A DNA stretch of 9,103 nucleotides, from positions 1 through 9,103 of the forward strand of contig CANQVW010000059.1 of the NCBI GenBank assembly GCA_947627395.1, given 5' to 3'. This document shows, one piece after another, positions 1-7,416 of the stretch (position 1 is the stretch's first letter; each line of letters opens with the position of its first letter). The DNA comes from an uncultured Bacilli bacterium (GTDB lineage Bacteria; Bacillota_I; Bacilli_A; ML615J-28; CAG-698). A program made the translations under genes and the position numbers. The notes below the pieces were generated by a model. That model was not told where the DNA came from and searched no databases. It worked only from the letters and a program-made list of their open reading frames with translations.

Positions 1-53
1 CCTTAGAACAAGTCTACAAACAACAAAGAATTGCAAAAAAAGAAAAAAAGTGA
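1..53 (+). CDS. 3' end of an unidentified upstream gene (partial)
   Basis: From base 3 an open frame enters from the left edge and stops at TGA 51-53. It encodes a short, very basic tail (LEQVYKQQRIAKKEKK). A Lys-rich C-terminus of this kind is common in cytoplasmic or RNA-binding proteins, but 16 residues do not identify a family. In many Firmicutes rplQ lies just before ecfA1; the tail does not look like the usual end of ribosomal protein L17, so that identity is not supported. A second frame (2-75) also stays open, ending at TGA 73-75, so the choice of frame is a judgement from the protein-like sequence. Confidence 0.35.
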   Translation, partial: LEQVYKQQRIAKKEKK

Positions 54-59
54 TAGAAT

Positions 60-74
60 ATAAAACAGTTTTAT
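60..74. repeat. 15-bp perfect dyad upstream of ecfA1
   Basis: ATAAAAC-A-GTTTTAT is a perfect inverted repeat with 7-base arms and a single central base. It lies between the upstream stop codon and the ecfA1 ribosome-binding site. It has no following T-run and little GC, so it is not a terminator. It could be an operator or a chance product of A/T-rich DNA. Confidence 0.3.
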
Positions 75-91
75 GAAAAAAGGAGAAAGAC

Positions 92-898
92 ATGAGTTAT
101 ATTGAATTAAAAGACGTATGTTTTTCCTATACAGATGAGATACTTGCTTTAAATCATGTTTCTCTTTCTATTCATCAAGGTGAATATGTATGTATCTTAG
201 GCCACAATGGAAGTGGAAAATCCACACTTGCCAAACTTTTAGTTGGCCTGATTGAAAAGAAAAGTGGAACAATTTTCATCAATGATATAGAATTAACAGA
301 AGAAACCATAGATTCCATTCGCCAAAATATCGGCATTGTATTTCAAAATCCAGATAATCAATTTGTTGGAGTGACGGTTGAAGATGATATTGCTTTTGGC
401 TTAGAAAATAGAAAAATACCCAGAGAAAAGATACTTGCCCTACTTCATCAATATGCAAAAGAAGTTTCCATGGAATCCTTTTTAAATCGAAATCCAGAAG
501 AATTATCAGGAGGAGAAAAGCAACGTGTAGCCATTGCTGGAGTACTCGCCATGAATCCAGAAGTTATTATTTTGGATGAAGCAACAAGTATGCTAGATCC
601 TAAAGGAGTCAAAGAAGTCATGAAAGTCATCGATGACATCAAAAAAGATAAAACCATTATTTCGATTACGCATAACTTAAGTGAAGCAAGACTTTGTGAT
701 CGAATTATCGTCATGAATCATGGACAAATTGTTTTAGATGGGTCTCCAATGGAAGTCTTTCAAAACACAACAGTTTTAAAAGAGAGTTCTTTAGATATTT
801 TAGATAGCATGAAATTAATTGAAAAAGTATCTTCATCCAATATAGAAAGAAAAAAAGAAGTGGAGGAATGTTTATGGCAATACACTTATCAGAAGTAA
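92..898 (+). CDS. ecfA1: ECF transporter ATP-binding subunit EcfA1 (CbiO-like)
   Basis: This is one of the two ATPases that power group II energy-coupling factor importers, which take up vitamins and metal ions through interchangeable substrate-binding S components. It works on the cytoplasmic face as a heterodimer with EcfA2, docked on EcfT. In its 268 residues the whole ABC cassette is visible: Walker A GHNGSGKST (37-45), Q-loop Gln85, signature LSGGEKQR (138-145), Walker B ending LDEA (161-164, catalytic Glu163), D-loop SMLDP (166-170) and switch His194. Length is near the family norm. ATG 92 follows AGGAG at a normal distance. The signature variant with KQR is typical of A1, in contrast to the MRK form in the next gene. 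The last 25 bases overlap ecfA2, implying translational coupling. No S component gene is present in the window, which fits a shared group II module. Confidence 0.95.
   Translation: MSYIELKDVCFSYTDEILALNHVSLSIHQGEYVCILGHNGSGKSTLAKLLVGLIEKKSGTIFINDIELTEETIDSIRQNIGIVFQNPDNQFVGVTVEDDIAFGLENRKIPREKILALLHQYAKEVSMESFLNRNPEELSGGEKQRVAIAGVLAMNPEVIILDEATSMLDPKGVKEVMKVIDDIKKDKTIISITHNLSEARLCDRIIVMNHGQIVLDGSPMEVFQNTTVLKESSLDILDSMKLIEKVSSSNIERKKEVEECLWQYTYQK
862..866 (+). promoter_or_regulatory. Ribosome-binding site that sets the ecfA2 start
   Basis: GGAGG at 862-866 is one base from ATG 868 but seven bases from the in-frame ATG 874. Only the latter spacing is functional, so the ecfA2 start is placed at 874. 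The site lies inside the ecfA1 coding sequence. Confidence 0.7.
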
Positions 899-1830
899 GT
901 TTTGCATATGATGTTCCTAAAAGAAGAAAATATCCCATTGTATGGTCATTAAAAGACATTCATCTTCAAATTGAATTAAAAGATGAAATGATTGCTTTTG
1001 TGGGTCATACAGGAAGCGGTAAATCGACTCTTGTTCAATTACTTAATGCTTTACTTTACCCAACTAAAGGAAGGGTTGAAATCAAAGATCAGAAAGAATC
1101 TTTCCTTTTAGAAAAGAAATTCAAACATCAAGAACAAATAGAAGAAACGAAAAAATATCGTAAATGGTTAAGAAAACCAATTCCAGTAAAATTTAAATTA
1201 AAATCATTAAGAAAAAAGATTGGTTTAGTATTTCAATTCCCCGAATATCAAATCTTTGAAGAAACGGTTTTAAAAGACATCATGTTTGGTCCTAAAAACT
1301 TTTCTGTTTCTTCTGAAGATGCTTTAAAAAGGGCCCAAGAAATTGCCAACATTATGGGCATTACCGATTTATTAGATCAAAGTCCTTTTACGCTTTCAGG
1401 TGGACAAATGAGAAAAGTTGCCATTGCAGGAATATTAGCATCCAATCCCGATGTACTCATTTTAGATGAGCCTACGGTTGGATTAGATCCAAAAACGAAA
1501 GCAGATTTACTTCAATTTTTAGTTGAACTAAAAAATAAGTTTCATAAAACCATCATTTTAATTACCCATGATATGGATGTTGTCGCCCAATATATAGAGC
1601 GTGTTATTGTCTTAAAACAAGGAAATATCATGTATGATGGATCAAAAGTTGATTTGTTTAAACAAAAAGACATCATTGAATCTTGTCATTTAGATTATCC
1701 AACGATTGTTTCAATGATGATGTATGTACAAGAAAAATTGAACTTACCCTCTTTAAATGTGTATCAATATCATATTGATGATGCGATGAGGGAACTTGAA
1801 AGATGTTTAGGTGATCATCATGAATCATAA
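874..1830 (+). CDS. ecfA2: ECF transporter ATP-binding subunit EcfA2
   Basis: This is the partner ATPase of EcfA1 in the group II ECF module. From ATG 874 it is 318 residues, with Walker A GHTGSGKST (44-52), a Q-loop in VFQFPEYQ, signature LSGGQMRK (174-181), Walker B ending LILDEP (catalytic Glu199), D-loop GLDP and switch His232. The QMRK signature and the VFQFPE Q-loop are hallmarks of EcfA2. Compared with the usual length of about 285-290 residues it is longer. The excess lies between the Walker A region and the Q-loop, roughly residues 70-110, as a highly charged, Lys-rich stretch where other EcfA2 proteins have a short loop. The earlier ATG at 868 is too close to the GGAGG at 862-866 to be used. 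The 3' end overlaps ecfT by 11 bases. Confidence 0.94.
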   Translation: MAIHLSEVSFAYDVPKRRKYPIVWSLKDIHLQIELKDEMIAFVGHTGSGKSTLVQLLNALLYPTKGRVEIKDQKESFLLEKKFKHQEQIEETKKYRKWLRKPIPVKFKLKSLRKKIGLVFQFPEYQIFEETVLKDIMFGPKNFSVSSEDALKRAQEIANIMGITDLLDQSPFTLSGGQMRKVAIAGILASNPDVLILDEPTVGLDPKTKADLLQFLVELKNKFHKTIILITHDMDVVAQYIERVIVLKQGNIMYDGSKVDLFKQKDIIESCHLDYPTIVSMMMYVQEKLNLPSLNVYQYHIDDAMRELERCLGDHHES

Positions 1831-2815
1831 AATGGTATTTGGTCAATATGTTGATGGTTCATCTTGGATCTATCGCCTAGATCCAAGAACAAAAATGATT
1901 GTCTTGTTCTTTATGATGATTAGTTTATTCATTGTTTCAAATTTGTTTGTTTTACTAGGAATTTTATGTTTTATATTTATCCTTGTTTTAAGTGCAAGAA
2001 TTCCTTTAAATCAATTCTTACAAAGTTTTAAAGCGATGTCATTATTATTGTTTTTTACTTTAATTTTTCAAATTCTATTTAATCATGAGGGAAAGGTGAT
2101 TGAAATTGGTTCTTATGAATTATCTTTTTCATTTGATTTAACTTTACTTAGTATCTTTATTGGTGTTATTTTATTATTCATTTATTTTGTTTTAGGGAAG
2201 TGGATTCACAAATTTCGTTTTACATTGTTATTTGTTTTGCTTGTTTTGTTTTTTTATCTGCAAACCATTTTACATGTAAAACCAAGTTTTGTTCAATATA
2301 CGATATCTATTTATACCCATGCTTTTTATTCAGCATCGAGAGTTTTTTTAAGAATTGTTTCTTTATTAAGTTTATCTGCTTTATTAACTTTTACCACAAA
2401 GCCAACGGATTTAAATAGTGGCATTGAAGGAATATTTTATCCATTAAAGTTTTTAAGAAGATATATGAGTATCTTTGCGATGATGATGTCGATTGCTTTA
2501 CGTTTTATTCCGACATTATTTAATGAATCACAAAAAATATTAAAAGCTCAAGCCTCCCGTGGTGCAGATTTTCATGAAGGAAATTTAAAACAAAAAACAA
2601 GTCAAATGATTTCTTTACTCATCCCAATGTTTGTTATTTCTTACAAAAGAGCGGAAGAATTAGCAAATGCAATGGAAGCAAGAGGATATATTCCTGGAGA
2701 AGAAAGAACAAGTTTACATATTTTAAAATTTCATTTGATGGATGGGATATCTTTTCTTTTCTTATTTTTCTTTTTTTCCGGTTTGATTGTATCTAAAATC
2801 ATTTGGGGGATTTAA
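1820..2815 (+). CDS. ecfT: ECF transporter transmembrane coupling protein EcfT
   Basis: EcfT is the membrane scaffold that transmits ATPase movements to the S component. The N-terminus (FGQYVDGSSWIYRLDPRTKM) matches the family opening. The two coupling-helix ARG-type motifs that contact the ATPases are present: ASRG at 245-248 and ARG at 287-289, within the typical KAQ.SRGADF and ANAMEARGY contexts. Membrane helices are seen near residues 25-58, 67-87, 107-151, 175-193 and 309-330. The protein is 331 residues against about 265 in Bacillus. The surplus is a hydrophobic block near 104-165 that could hold two extra membrane helices. ATG 1820 is preferred because AGGTG at 1809-1813 sits six bases ahead; an upstream in-frame GTG at 1811 overlaps that site. 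The gene overlaps ecfA2 by 11 bases and ends two bases before truA. Confidence 0.94.
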   Translation: MNHKMVFGQYVDGSSWIYRLDPRTKMIVLFFMMISLFIVSNLFVLLGILCFIFILVLSARIPLNQFLQSFKAMSLLLFFTLIFQILFNHEGKVIEIGSYELSFSFDLTLLSIFIGVILLFIYFVLGKWIHKFRFTLLFVLLVLFFYLQTILHVKPSFVQYTISIYTHAFYSASRVFLRIVSLLSLSALLTFTTKPTDLNSGIEGIFYPLKFLRRYMSIFAMMMSIALRFIPTLFNESQKILKAQASRGADFHEGNLKQKTSQMISLLIPMFVISYKRAEELANAMEARGYIPGEERTSLHILKFHLMDGISFLFLFFFFSGLIVSKIIWGI

Positions 2816-2817
2816 GT

Positions 2818-3570
2818 ATGAGATATAAGTGCACAGTAGAATATGATGGTACTTTATTCCATGGTTTTCAAACGCAACCCAATCAAAGAACAGTGCAAGA
2901 AGAAATTGAGAACACCTTACTTCACATTTTTAAGAGGCGTATTTATATCCATGCTGCAGGTAGAACAGATGCTGGAGTCCATGCATTAGGTCAAGTTTTT
3001 CATTTTGATGTCGATGTTTTGATGAAAGAATGGAATATGCAAAATGCCATCAATTCCCGTATAACCAAAGAAATTTATATTTCTAAAGTAGAACTTGTGA
3101 ATGAAAATTTTCATGCGAGATACTCTAGTAAAACAAAAGAATATCATTATTTAATTGATTTAGGAGTATATCAACCATTATATCGTAATTATCGTTATTT
3201 TGTTCATACACCTTTAGATATTGAAAAAATGAAGGAAGCTTCAACATGTTTGATTGGTGAACATGATTTTAAGGCATTTACCAAAAATCACCAATTAAAA
3301 AATACCACTCGTCGTATTGATCATATCCTTTTTGAACAAAACCAAACTTTATTAACCATTCGTTTTATTGGAAATGGTTTTTTGCAACATATGATTCGTA
3401 TTATGGTAGCGATGATCATCGAAGTGGGAAAAGGGAAAAAAACCAAAGAAGACTTAAAAGAAATCTTAGAATCAAAAAATAGAAAATTAGCCCCTAAAAC
3501 AGCTCCGGCGAATGGATTATATTTAATGCATATTGATTATATAGAAAATAAAGCAGTTGATGATAAATGA
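2818..3570 (+). CDS. truA: tRNA pseudouridine(38-40) synthase TruA
   Basis: TruA converts uridines 38, 39 and 40 in the anticodon stem-loop of many tRNAs to pseudouridine. The 250-residue product has the N-terminal YDGTLFHGFQTQP block, the catalytic motif GRTDAGVHA with nucleophile Asp51, a KEYHY segment with the conserved active-site Tyr near 109, and a GNGFLQHMIR motif (185-194). Length is normal. The start is ATG 2818, with a G-rich ribosome-binding site (GGGGGA, 2805-2810) seven bases ahead; an in-frame TTG at 2803 overlaps that site and is rejected. It lies two bases after ecfT, the usual Firmicutes arrangement, and closes the operon. Its final codons form the left arm of the downstream terminator. 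Confidence 0.96.
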   Translation: MRYKCTVEYDGTLFHGFQTQPNQRTVQEEIENTLLHIFKRRIYIHAAGRTDAGVHALGQVFHFDVDVLMKEWNMQNAINSRITKEIYISKVELVNENFHARYSSKTKEYHYLIDLGVYQPLYRNYRYFVHTPLDIEKMKEASTCLIGEHDFKAFTKNHQLKNTTRRIDHILFEQNQTLLTIRFIGNGFLQHMIRIMVAMIIEVGKGKKTKEDLKEILESKNRKLAPKTAPANGLYLMHIDYIENKAVDDK

Positions 3571-3584
3571 TTCAACTGTTTTTT
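3553..3584 (+). terminator. Intrinsic terminator overlapping the end of truA
   Basis: CAGTTGA (3554-3560) pairs with TCAACTG (3572-3578), extendable by a G-T pair, around an 11-base loop and is followed directly by six T residues (3579-3584). The left arm and loop are inside truA and include its stop codon, so the operon is ended with almost no untranslated tail. Confidence 0.8.
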
Positions 3585-3615
3585 CTAGCCTTAAATTTCC
3601 CCTTTTGATAAAAGT

Positions 3616-3644
3616 TTGACAATTTCAAAGAACAAGTATATAAT
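3616..3644 (+). promoter_or_regulatory. Near-consensus housekeeping (SigA-type) promoter
   Basis: TTGACA at 3616-3621 and TATAAT at 3639-3644 are both perfect consensus boxes separated by 17 bases. Transcription should start near 3651, giving an untranslated leader of about 69 bases before the metal ATPase. It lies directly behind the truA terminator, so it begins a new transcription unit that probably extends through rimM, trmD and the lipoprotein gene. Confidence 0.88.
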
Positions 3645-3660
3645 ATAAACTAGCATAGAC

Positions 3661-3689
3661 TATATAAACAAATATATAATATGCATTAT
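3661..3689. promoter_or_regulatory. A/T-rich inverted repeats in the ATPase leader (possible operator)
   Basis: TATATA-AACAAA-TATATA (3661-3678) and ATAAT-ATGC-ATTAT (3677-3690 region) lie just downstream of the expected transcription start. ArsR/SmtB-family metal sensors bind A/T-rich dyads in this position in cadA-type operons, but no match to a known operator can be claimed, and such repeats arise easily in A/T-rich DNA. No regulator gene is present nearby. Confidence 0.2.
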
Positions 3690-3719
3690 GTGTAAGATAT
3701 ACAAAGAAAGGGTGATTTT

Positions 3720-6173
3720 GTGAAAAGACAATTTGAATTAAGTAATGTCGGTCAAATGGAAATTTTCAAAACCATCGAACAGGATTTAGAACAAAATCTT
3801 TTAAAATGTAAATATAAACTCAATAAAGATACATGTATGATTACTCTAGAAGGTGAAGAAGAGAATCTTTCAGATGAAGTAAATATCATGCAAGAAAGAA
3901 TTCATGAACTTGCTCCTTACATTGAAATTGAGGAAAAAGAAGTTTTACCAACGTATCGTAGAGTTTTGATACTCAATGGTTTAGATTGTGCAAACTGTGC
4001 AGCAAAAATTGAAAGAATTGCGAAAAGAACATTATCACATGAAGTAATTGTTGTCGACTTTGCCACATGTCGGTTTATCATTGAAACGAGTGATGAAGAA
4101 CTCATTCAAAATCTTATTGAAAGAGTAACAAAAATCACCAAACAAGTTGATCCAAATATTGTAGTGAGTGCTAAAACAAGTAATTCAGATTTAAATCCTA
4201 AAAAGGAAAATTCAGAAAAAGTCGATAAAGTTTTATTTACCTGTGGAGCAATTGTTTTTGCTATTGCTTTAATATTACATTATCTTGTTTTCCCTCATAC
4301 AGTACATAATGAGTCTTACGACATTCATGATTTAACAAACTTACACTTAGGGGTCAATGTGATCTTAGTCATTCTCTATGGAATTGCTTATGTTTTACTC
4401 GGCGGTGATGTTTTACTGGGGGCTGTCCATAATGTAAAATCAGGAAGAGTATTTGATGAAAAGTTTTTAATGAGTTTTGCTACTTTAATGGCTTTTATCA
4501 TTGGTTCTTTTACAGAAGCAGTTTCCGTTATGGTGTTTTATAAAATTGGAGAACTATTTCAAGAATATGCGGTCAATAAATCTAGAAAATCTATTTCTGC
4601 GTTAATGGATATTAAACCTGATTCTGCCACCATGATTGTCAACGATATGGAAATGGTAGTGGATCCTGCTGAAATTGTTGTTGGAGATATTATCGTCATT
4701 AAGCCAGGAGAAAGAATTCCATTAGATGGAATTGTTATGGAAGGAGAAGCTTCCTTAGATACTTCCGCTTTAACAGGAGAAACAAAGTATATGGAAGTTG
4801 GTCCACGTGATAGAATTATTTCAGGTTCTATCAATATGGATGGTATATTAAAAGTTAAAGTCACCAAAGTTTATCAAGAATCCATGGTTGCAAAAATATT
4901 AGACATGGTGAGCAATGCCAGTACAAAAAAAGCAAAAGCAGAAAACTTTGTCAGTAAATTTGCGAAATACTATACCCCAATTGTTTGTGCTCTTGCCGCT
5001 ATTATTGCTGCCTACTTTTTGATATTTACAAATCGTGGTATTCATGACTCGATTTATCCAGCGATGATTTTCTTAGTTGTTTCTTGTCCATGTGCTCTAG
5101 TGATTTCAGTTCCCCTTGCCTTTTTTGGTGCCATTGGTGGAGCTGGAAAAAAAGGAATTCTCATTAAAGGAAGTAACTATTTAGAAGCATTAAACAATGT
5201 TGGATTGGTTGTATTTGATAAAACAGGTACATTAACCAAAGGTCATTTTAAAGTTGTGAAAATTGTTGGAGAGAATTTACAGGAACAAGAAGTATTAGAA
5301 TATGCAGCTTATTGTGAAGTTGCTTCGCATCATCCAATTGCCAAGTCGATTGTTGAAGAATATGGTAGAGATCATATAGACTTCAATAAAATCACTTATT
5401 TACCATCTCCATCTAAAAAAGGAATTATCATTTCTTTAAATGAAGAAGAACTCGCAACAGGAAATGCTAGTTTCATGAAAGAAATTGGTGTTAAAATTCC
5501 TTTTATTGAATCAACAGGATTAATTACCTATGTTGCTAAAAATAAAACCTATGTTGGACATATTATTTTAGAAGATGAAATTCGTGAAGATAGTCGCTCA
5601 ACGATTCAAACGTTAAAACAAATGGGAATTAAAATTGCCATGATTACAGGAGATAGTGATTCAATTGCCCAAGATGTTGCTAAAAAACTAGAAATTGATA
5701 CTGTCTTTTCTGAGATGTCTCCAATTGATAAAGTTAAAAAAGTTCGTAAGTTAAAGAAAACATTAGGAAATAAAAAACTAGTTTTTGTTGGCGATGGAAT
5801 GAATGATGCTCCTGTCATGAGTAGTGCAGATATTAGTATTGCTATGGGGGCATTAGGAAGTGATGCTGCCATTGAAGTTGCGGACATTGTTTTAGTTTTA
5901 GATGAATTAGAAAAACTTCCAGAAGTCATTGGAATTTCCAAGAAAACAAGAAGATTGGTTGTTGAAAATGTTGTTTTTGCTTTACTCATTAAAGTGGTTG
6001 TTATGTTACTATCTACTTTTAATGTTGAGCACACCTACATGTGGGAAGCCATTTTTGCGGATGTTGGAGTTTCTTTATTGGCTATTTTAAACTCAATACG
6101 TGCCGCTAATTTATCAAAACAGGGCTTTACTAAAATTGTCCAAAAAGAAAATAAAAAGCATGCACAAGGATAA
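3720..6173 (+). CDS. cadA: Zn/Cd/Pb-exporting P1B-type ATPase (CadA/ZntA class)
   Basis: This is an inner-membrane pump that exports soft divalent metals at the cost of ATP. In its 817 residues: a ferredoxin-like N-domain without CxxC (about 1-72); a second, intact HMA domain with GLDCANC (87-93); two membrane helices; two more carrying Glu266 and Glu278, spaced as Glu202 and Glu214 of E. coli ZntA; the TGE actuator (352-354); the membrane metal site CPC (456-458); phosphorylation motif DKTGT (Asp500); HP locus (538-539); TGD (643-645); GDGMNDAP (691-698); and the last helices with Lys758 and Asp781 in MWEAIFADVG, matching ZntA Lys693 and Asp714. CPC with the Lys/Asp pair indicates the Zn/Cd/Pb class, not copper. 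GTG 3720 follows AAAGGGTGA; no upstream ATG exists. The loop between the first two helices has four histidines. The gene ends five bases before rimM. Confidence 0.93.
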   Translation: MKRQFELSNVGQMEIFKTIEQDLEQNLLKCKYKLNKDTCMITLEGEEENLSDEVNIMQERIHELAPYIEIEEKEVLPTYRRVLILNGLDCANCAAKIERIAKRTLSHEVIVVDFATCRFIIETSDEELIQNLIERVTKITKQVDPNIVVSAKTSNSDLNPKKENSEKVDKVLFTCGAIVFAIALILHYLVFPHTVHNESYDIHDLTNLHLGVNVILVILYGIAYVLLGGDVLLGAVHNVKSGRVFDEKFLMSFATLMAFIIGSFTEAVSVMVFYKIGELFQEYAVNKSRKSISALMDIKPDSATMIVNDMEMVVDPAEIVVGDIIVIKPGERIPLDGIVMEGEASLDTSALTGETKYMEVGPRDRIISGSINMDGILKVKVTKVYQESMVAKILDMVSNASTKKAKAENFVSKFAKYYTPIVCALAAIIAAYFLIFTNRGIHDSIYPAMIFLVVSCPCALVISVPLAFFGAIGGAGKKGILIKGSNYLEALNNVGLVVFDKTGTLTKGHFKVVKIVGENLQEQEVLEYAAYCEVASHHPIAKSIVEEYGRDHIDFNKITYLPSPSKKGIIISLNEEELATGNASFMKEIGVKIPFIESTGLITYVAKNKTYVGHIILEDEIREDSRSTIQTLKQMGIKIAMITGDSDSIAQDVAKKLEIDTVFSEMSPIDKVKKVRKLKKTLGNKKLVFVGDGMNDAPVMSSADISIAMGALGSDAAIEVADIVLVLDELEKLPEVIGISKKTRRLVVENVVFALLIKVVVMLLSTFNVEHTYMWEAIFADVGVSLLAILNSIRAANLSKQGFTKIVQKENKKHAQG

Positions 6174-6178
6174 TATAT

Positions 6179-6670
6179 ATGATGTATGTAGTTGGAAAAA
6201 TTGTTAAAACACATGGAATACATGGAGAAGTTAAAGTAAAAAGTGAAACAAGTTTTAATCGTTTTATGATTGGAAGTATACTTTATATCGAAAAAGATAC
6301 AAAAAAGATTCCTTTAGAAATTACTTCTCATCGCCTTCATCAAAATATGGATTTATTAACTTTTGCTGGAATAGAGGATATCAATCAAGCACTTCCTTTG
6401 GTTGGCTTGATGTTATATATAGAGCACAATCATCAAGAATTAAATCCTAATGAGTATTATTATGAAGATTTAATTGGCATAAATCTTTATGATGAAAAAG
6501 AACATTTACTTGGAATAGTCATGGATATTAGAGAACTTCCCCATGGAATTTTATTAGAAGCAAATATTCAAAATAAAATTAAACTCATTCCATTTGTGGA
6601 TGCATTTATTCAAGAAATTAATTTAGAAGAAAAGAAAATTATCATTCATACCATTGAGGGATTACTATGA
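6179..6670 (+). CDS. rimM: 16S rRNA processing / 30S maturation factor RimM
   Basis: RimM binds ribosomal protein S19 and helps mature the 30S head. The 163-residue product has the expected two parts: an N-terminal beta-barrel opening with VGKIVKTHGIHGEVKVK, and a C-terminal PRC-barrel beginning after the YYYEDLIG motif (93-100) and containing IPFV (137-140). Length is normal. ATG 6179 has AAGGA (6166-6170) eight bases ahead, lying at the end of the ATPase gene; an adjacent ATG at 6182 is possible but less well spaced. The gene overlaps trmD through an ATGA (6667-6670). The usual upstream partner rpsP is absent, its place taken by the metal ATPase. Confidence 0.94.
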   Translation: MMYVVGKIVKTHGIHGEVKVKSETSFNRFMIGSILYIEKDTKKIPLEITSHRLHQNMDLLTFAGIEDINQALPLVGLMLYIEHNHQELNPNEYYYEDLIGINLYDEKEHLLGIVMDIRELPHGILLEANIQNKIKLIPFVDAFIQEINLEEKKIIIHTIEGLL

Positions 6671-7416
6671 AAATCGATATATTAACTATTTTCCCTGAAA
6701 TGTTTACAGGAATATTTTCTTCCTCTATTTTAAAAAGAGCAATAGAAAATGAATGTGTCAAAATAGAAGTCCATGACTTTAGAAGTTATTCTTTAAATAA
6801 ACATGGAAAAGTAGATGATACAAGTTATGGAGGAGGGGCAGGAATGCTTTTAACGGTTCAACCCATCATCGATTGTCTTAAAAGTATTCCTAACTATCAA
6901 ACGGCTCATAAAATTATTACTAGCCCTTGTGGAAAAGTCTATCATCAACAAAAAGCAAAAGAACTCAGTCAAGAAAAACATATTATTTTTCTATGTGGGC
7001 ATTACGAAGGATTTGATGAGCGTATCTTACATTATATCGATGAAGAAGTTTCTATTGGGGATTATATCTTAACAGGAGGAGAAATTGCCACCCTTGCCAT
7101 GGTTGATTCCATTGTGCGCCTTCTTCCTAATGTCATAGCACAAGAATCTATTGAAGAAGAAAGCTTCACCGAACCCTTGTTAGAGTACCCACAATATACC
7201 AAACCCGCTATATATGATGGTCTCAAAGTTCCTGAAGTTTTAGTGCAAGGAAATCATGAAGAAATTAGAAAATATCGTAGATTTGAATCTTTAAAAAGAA
7301 CTTTTGAAAGAAGAAAAGATTTATTAGAACAACTCATTTTATCAAAAGAGGATGAATTCTTTTTATCTTATATTAAAAAAGGAATTAAACAATATGAAGA
7401 AATTCCTAAGAAGTAA
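6667..7416 (+). CDS. trmD: tRNA (guanine37-N1)-methyltransferase TrmD
   Basis: TrmD uses S-adenosylmethionine to methylate G37 next to the anticodon and so prevents +1 frameshifting. The 249-residue SPOUT enzyme shows MKIDILTIFPEMF at the N-terminus, SYGGGAGM (53-60), GHYEGFDER (111-119), the SAM-binding knot IGDYILTGGE (130-139), conserved Arg151, and the YPQYTKP and VPEVLVQGNH segments. Aligned by eye to E. coli TrmD, the proposed catalytic Asp169 (in DSF) is Glu165 here (EESF). The fold motifs are otherwise complete, so the enzyme is expected to be active. The start overlaps the rimM stop (ATGA). Its final 23 bases contain the start of the lipoprotein gene. Confidence 0.96.
   Translation: MKIDILTIFPEMFTGIFSSSILKRAIENECVKIEVHDFRSYSLNKHGKVDDTSYGGGAGMLLTVQPIIDCLKSIPNYQTAHKIITSPCGKVYHQQKAKELSQEKHIIFLCGHYEGFDERILHYIDEEVSIGDYILTGGEIATLAMVDSIVRLLPNVIAQESIEEESFTEPLLEYPQYTKPAIYDGLKVPEVLVQGNHEEIRKYRRFESLKRTFERRKDLLEQLILSKEDEFFLSYIKKGIKQYEEIPKK

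Noticed and set aside
1811..1819. GTG at 1811 as the ecfT start, adding three residues
   Set aside because: It overlaps the AGGTG ribosome-binding site that is properly spaced for ATG 1820, and EcfT proteins usually open close to the 1820 start.
2200..2418. + strand small frame inside ecfT
   Set aside because: It is an out-of-frame shadow of the EcfT membrane segments.
2803..2817. TTG at 2803 as the truA start, adding five residues
   Set aside because: The codon lies within the G-rich ribosome-binding site for ATG 2818, and TruA normally begins immediately before the YDGT block.
3661..3690. A defined CadC/ArsR-type operator
   Set aside because: The inverted repeats are low-complexity A/T sequence and do not clearly match a known ArsR-family site; kept only as a low-confidence feature.
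5606..6034. Long open frames on the - strand inside the ATPase gene (also 448-714, 4559-4867, 6035-6223)
   Set aside because: They are antisense to strongly supported genes, rich in Ser/Thr/Ile from reversed A/T-rich codons, and show no family motif.
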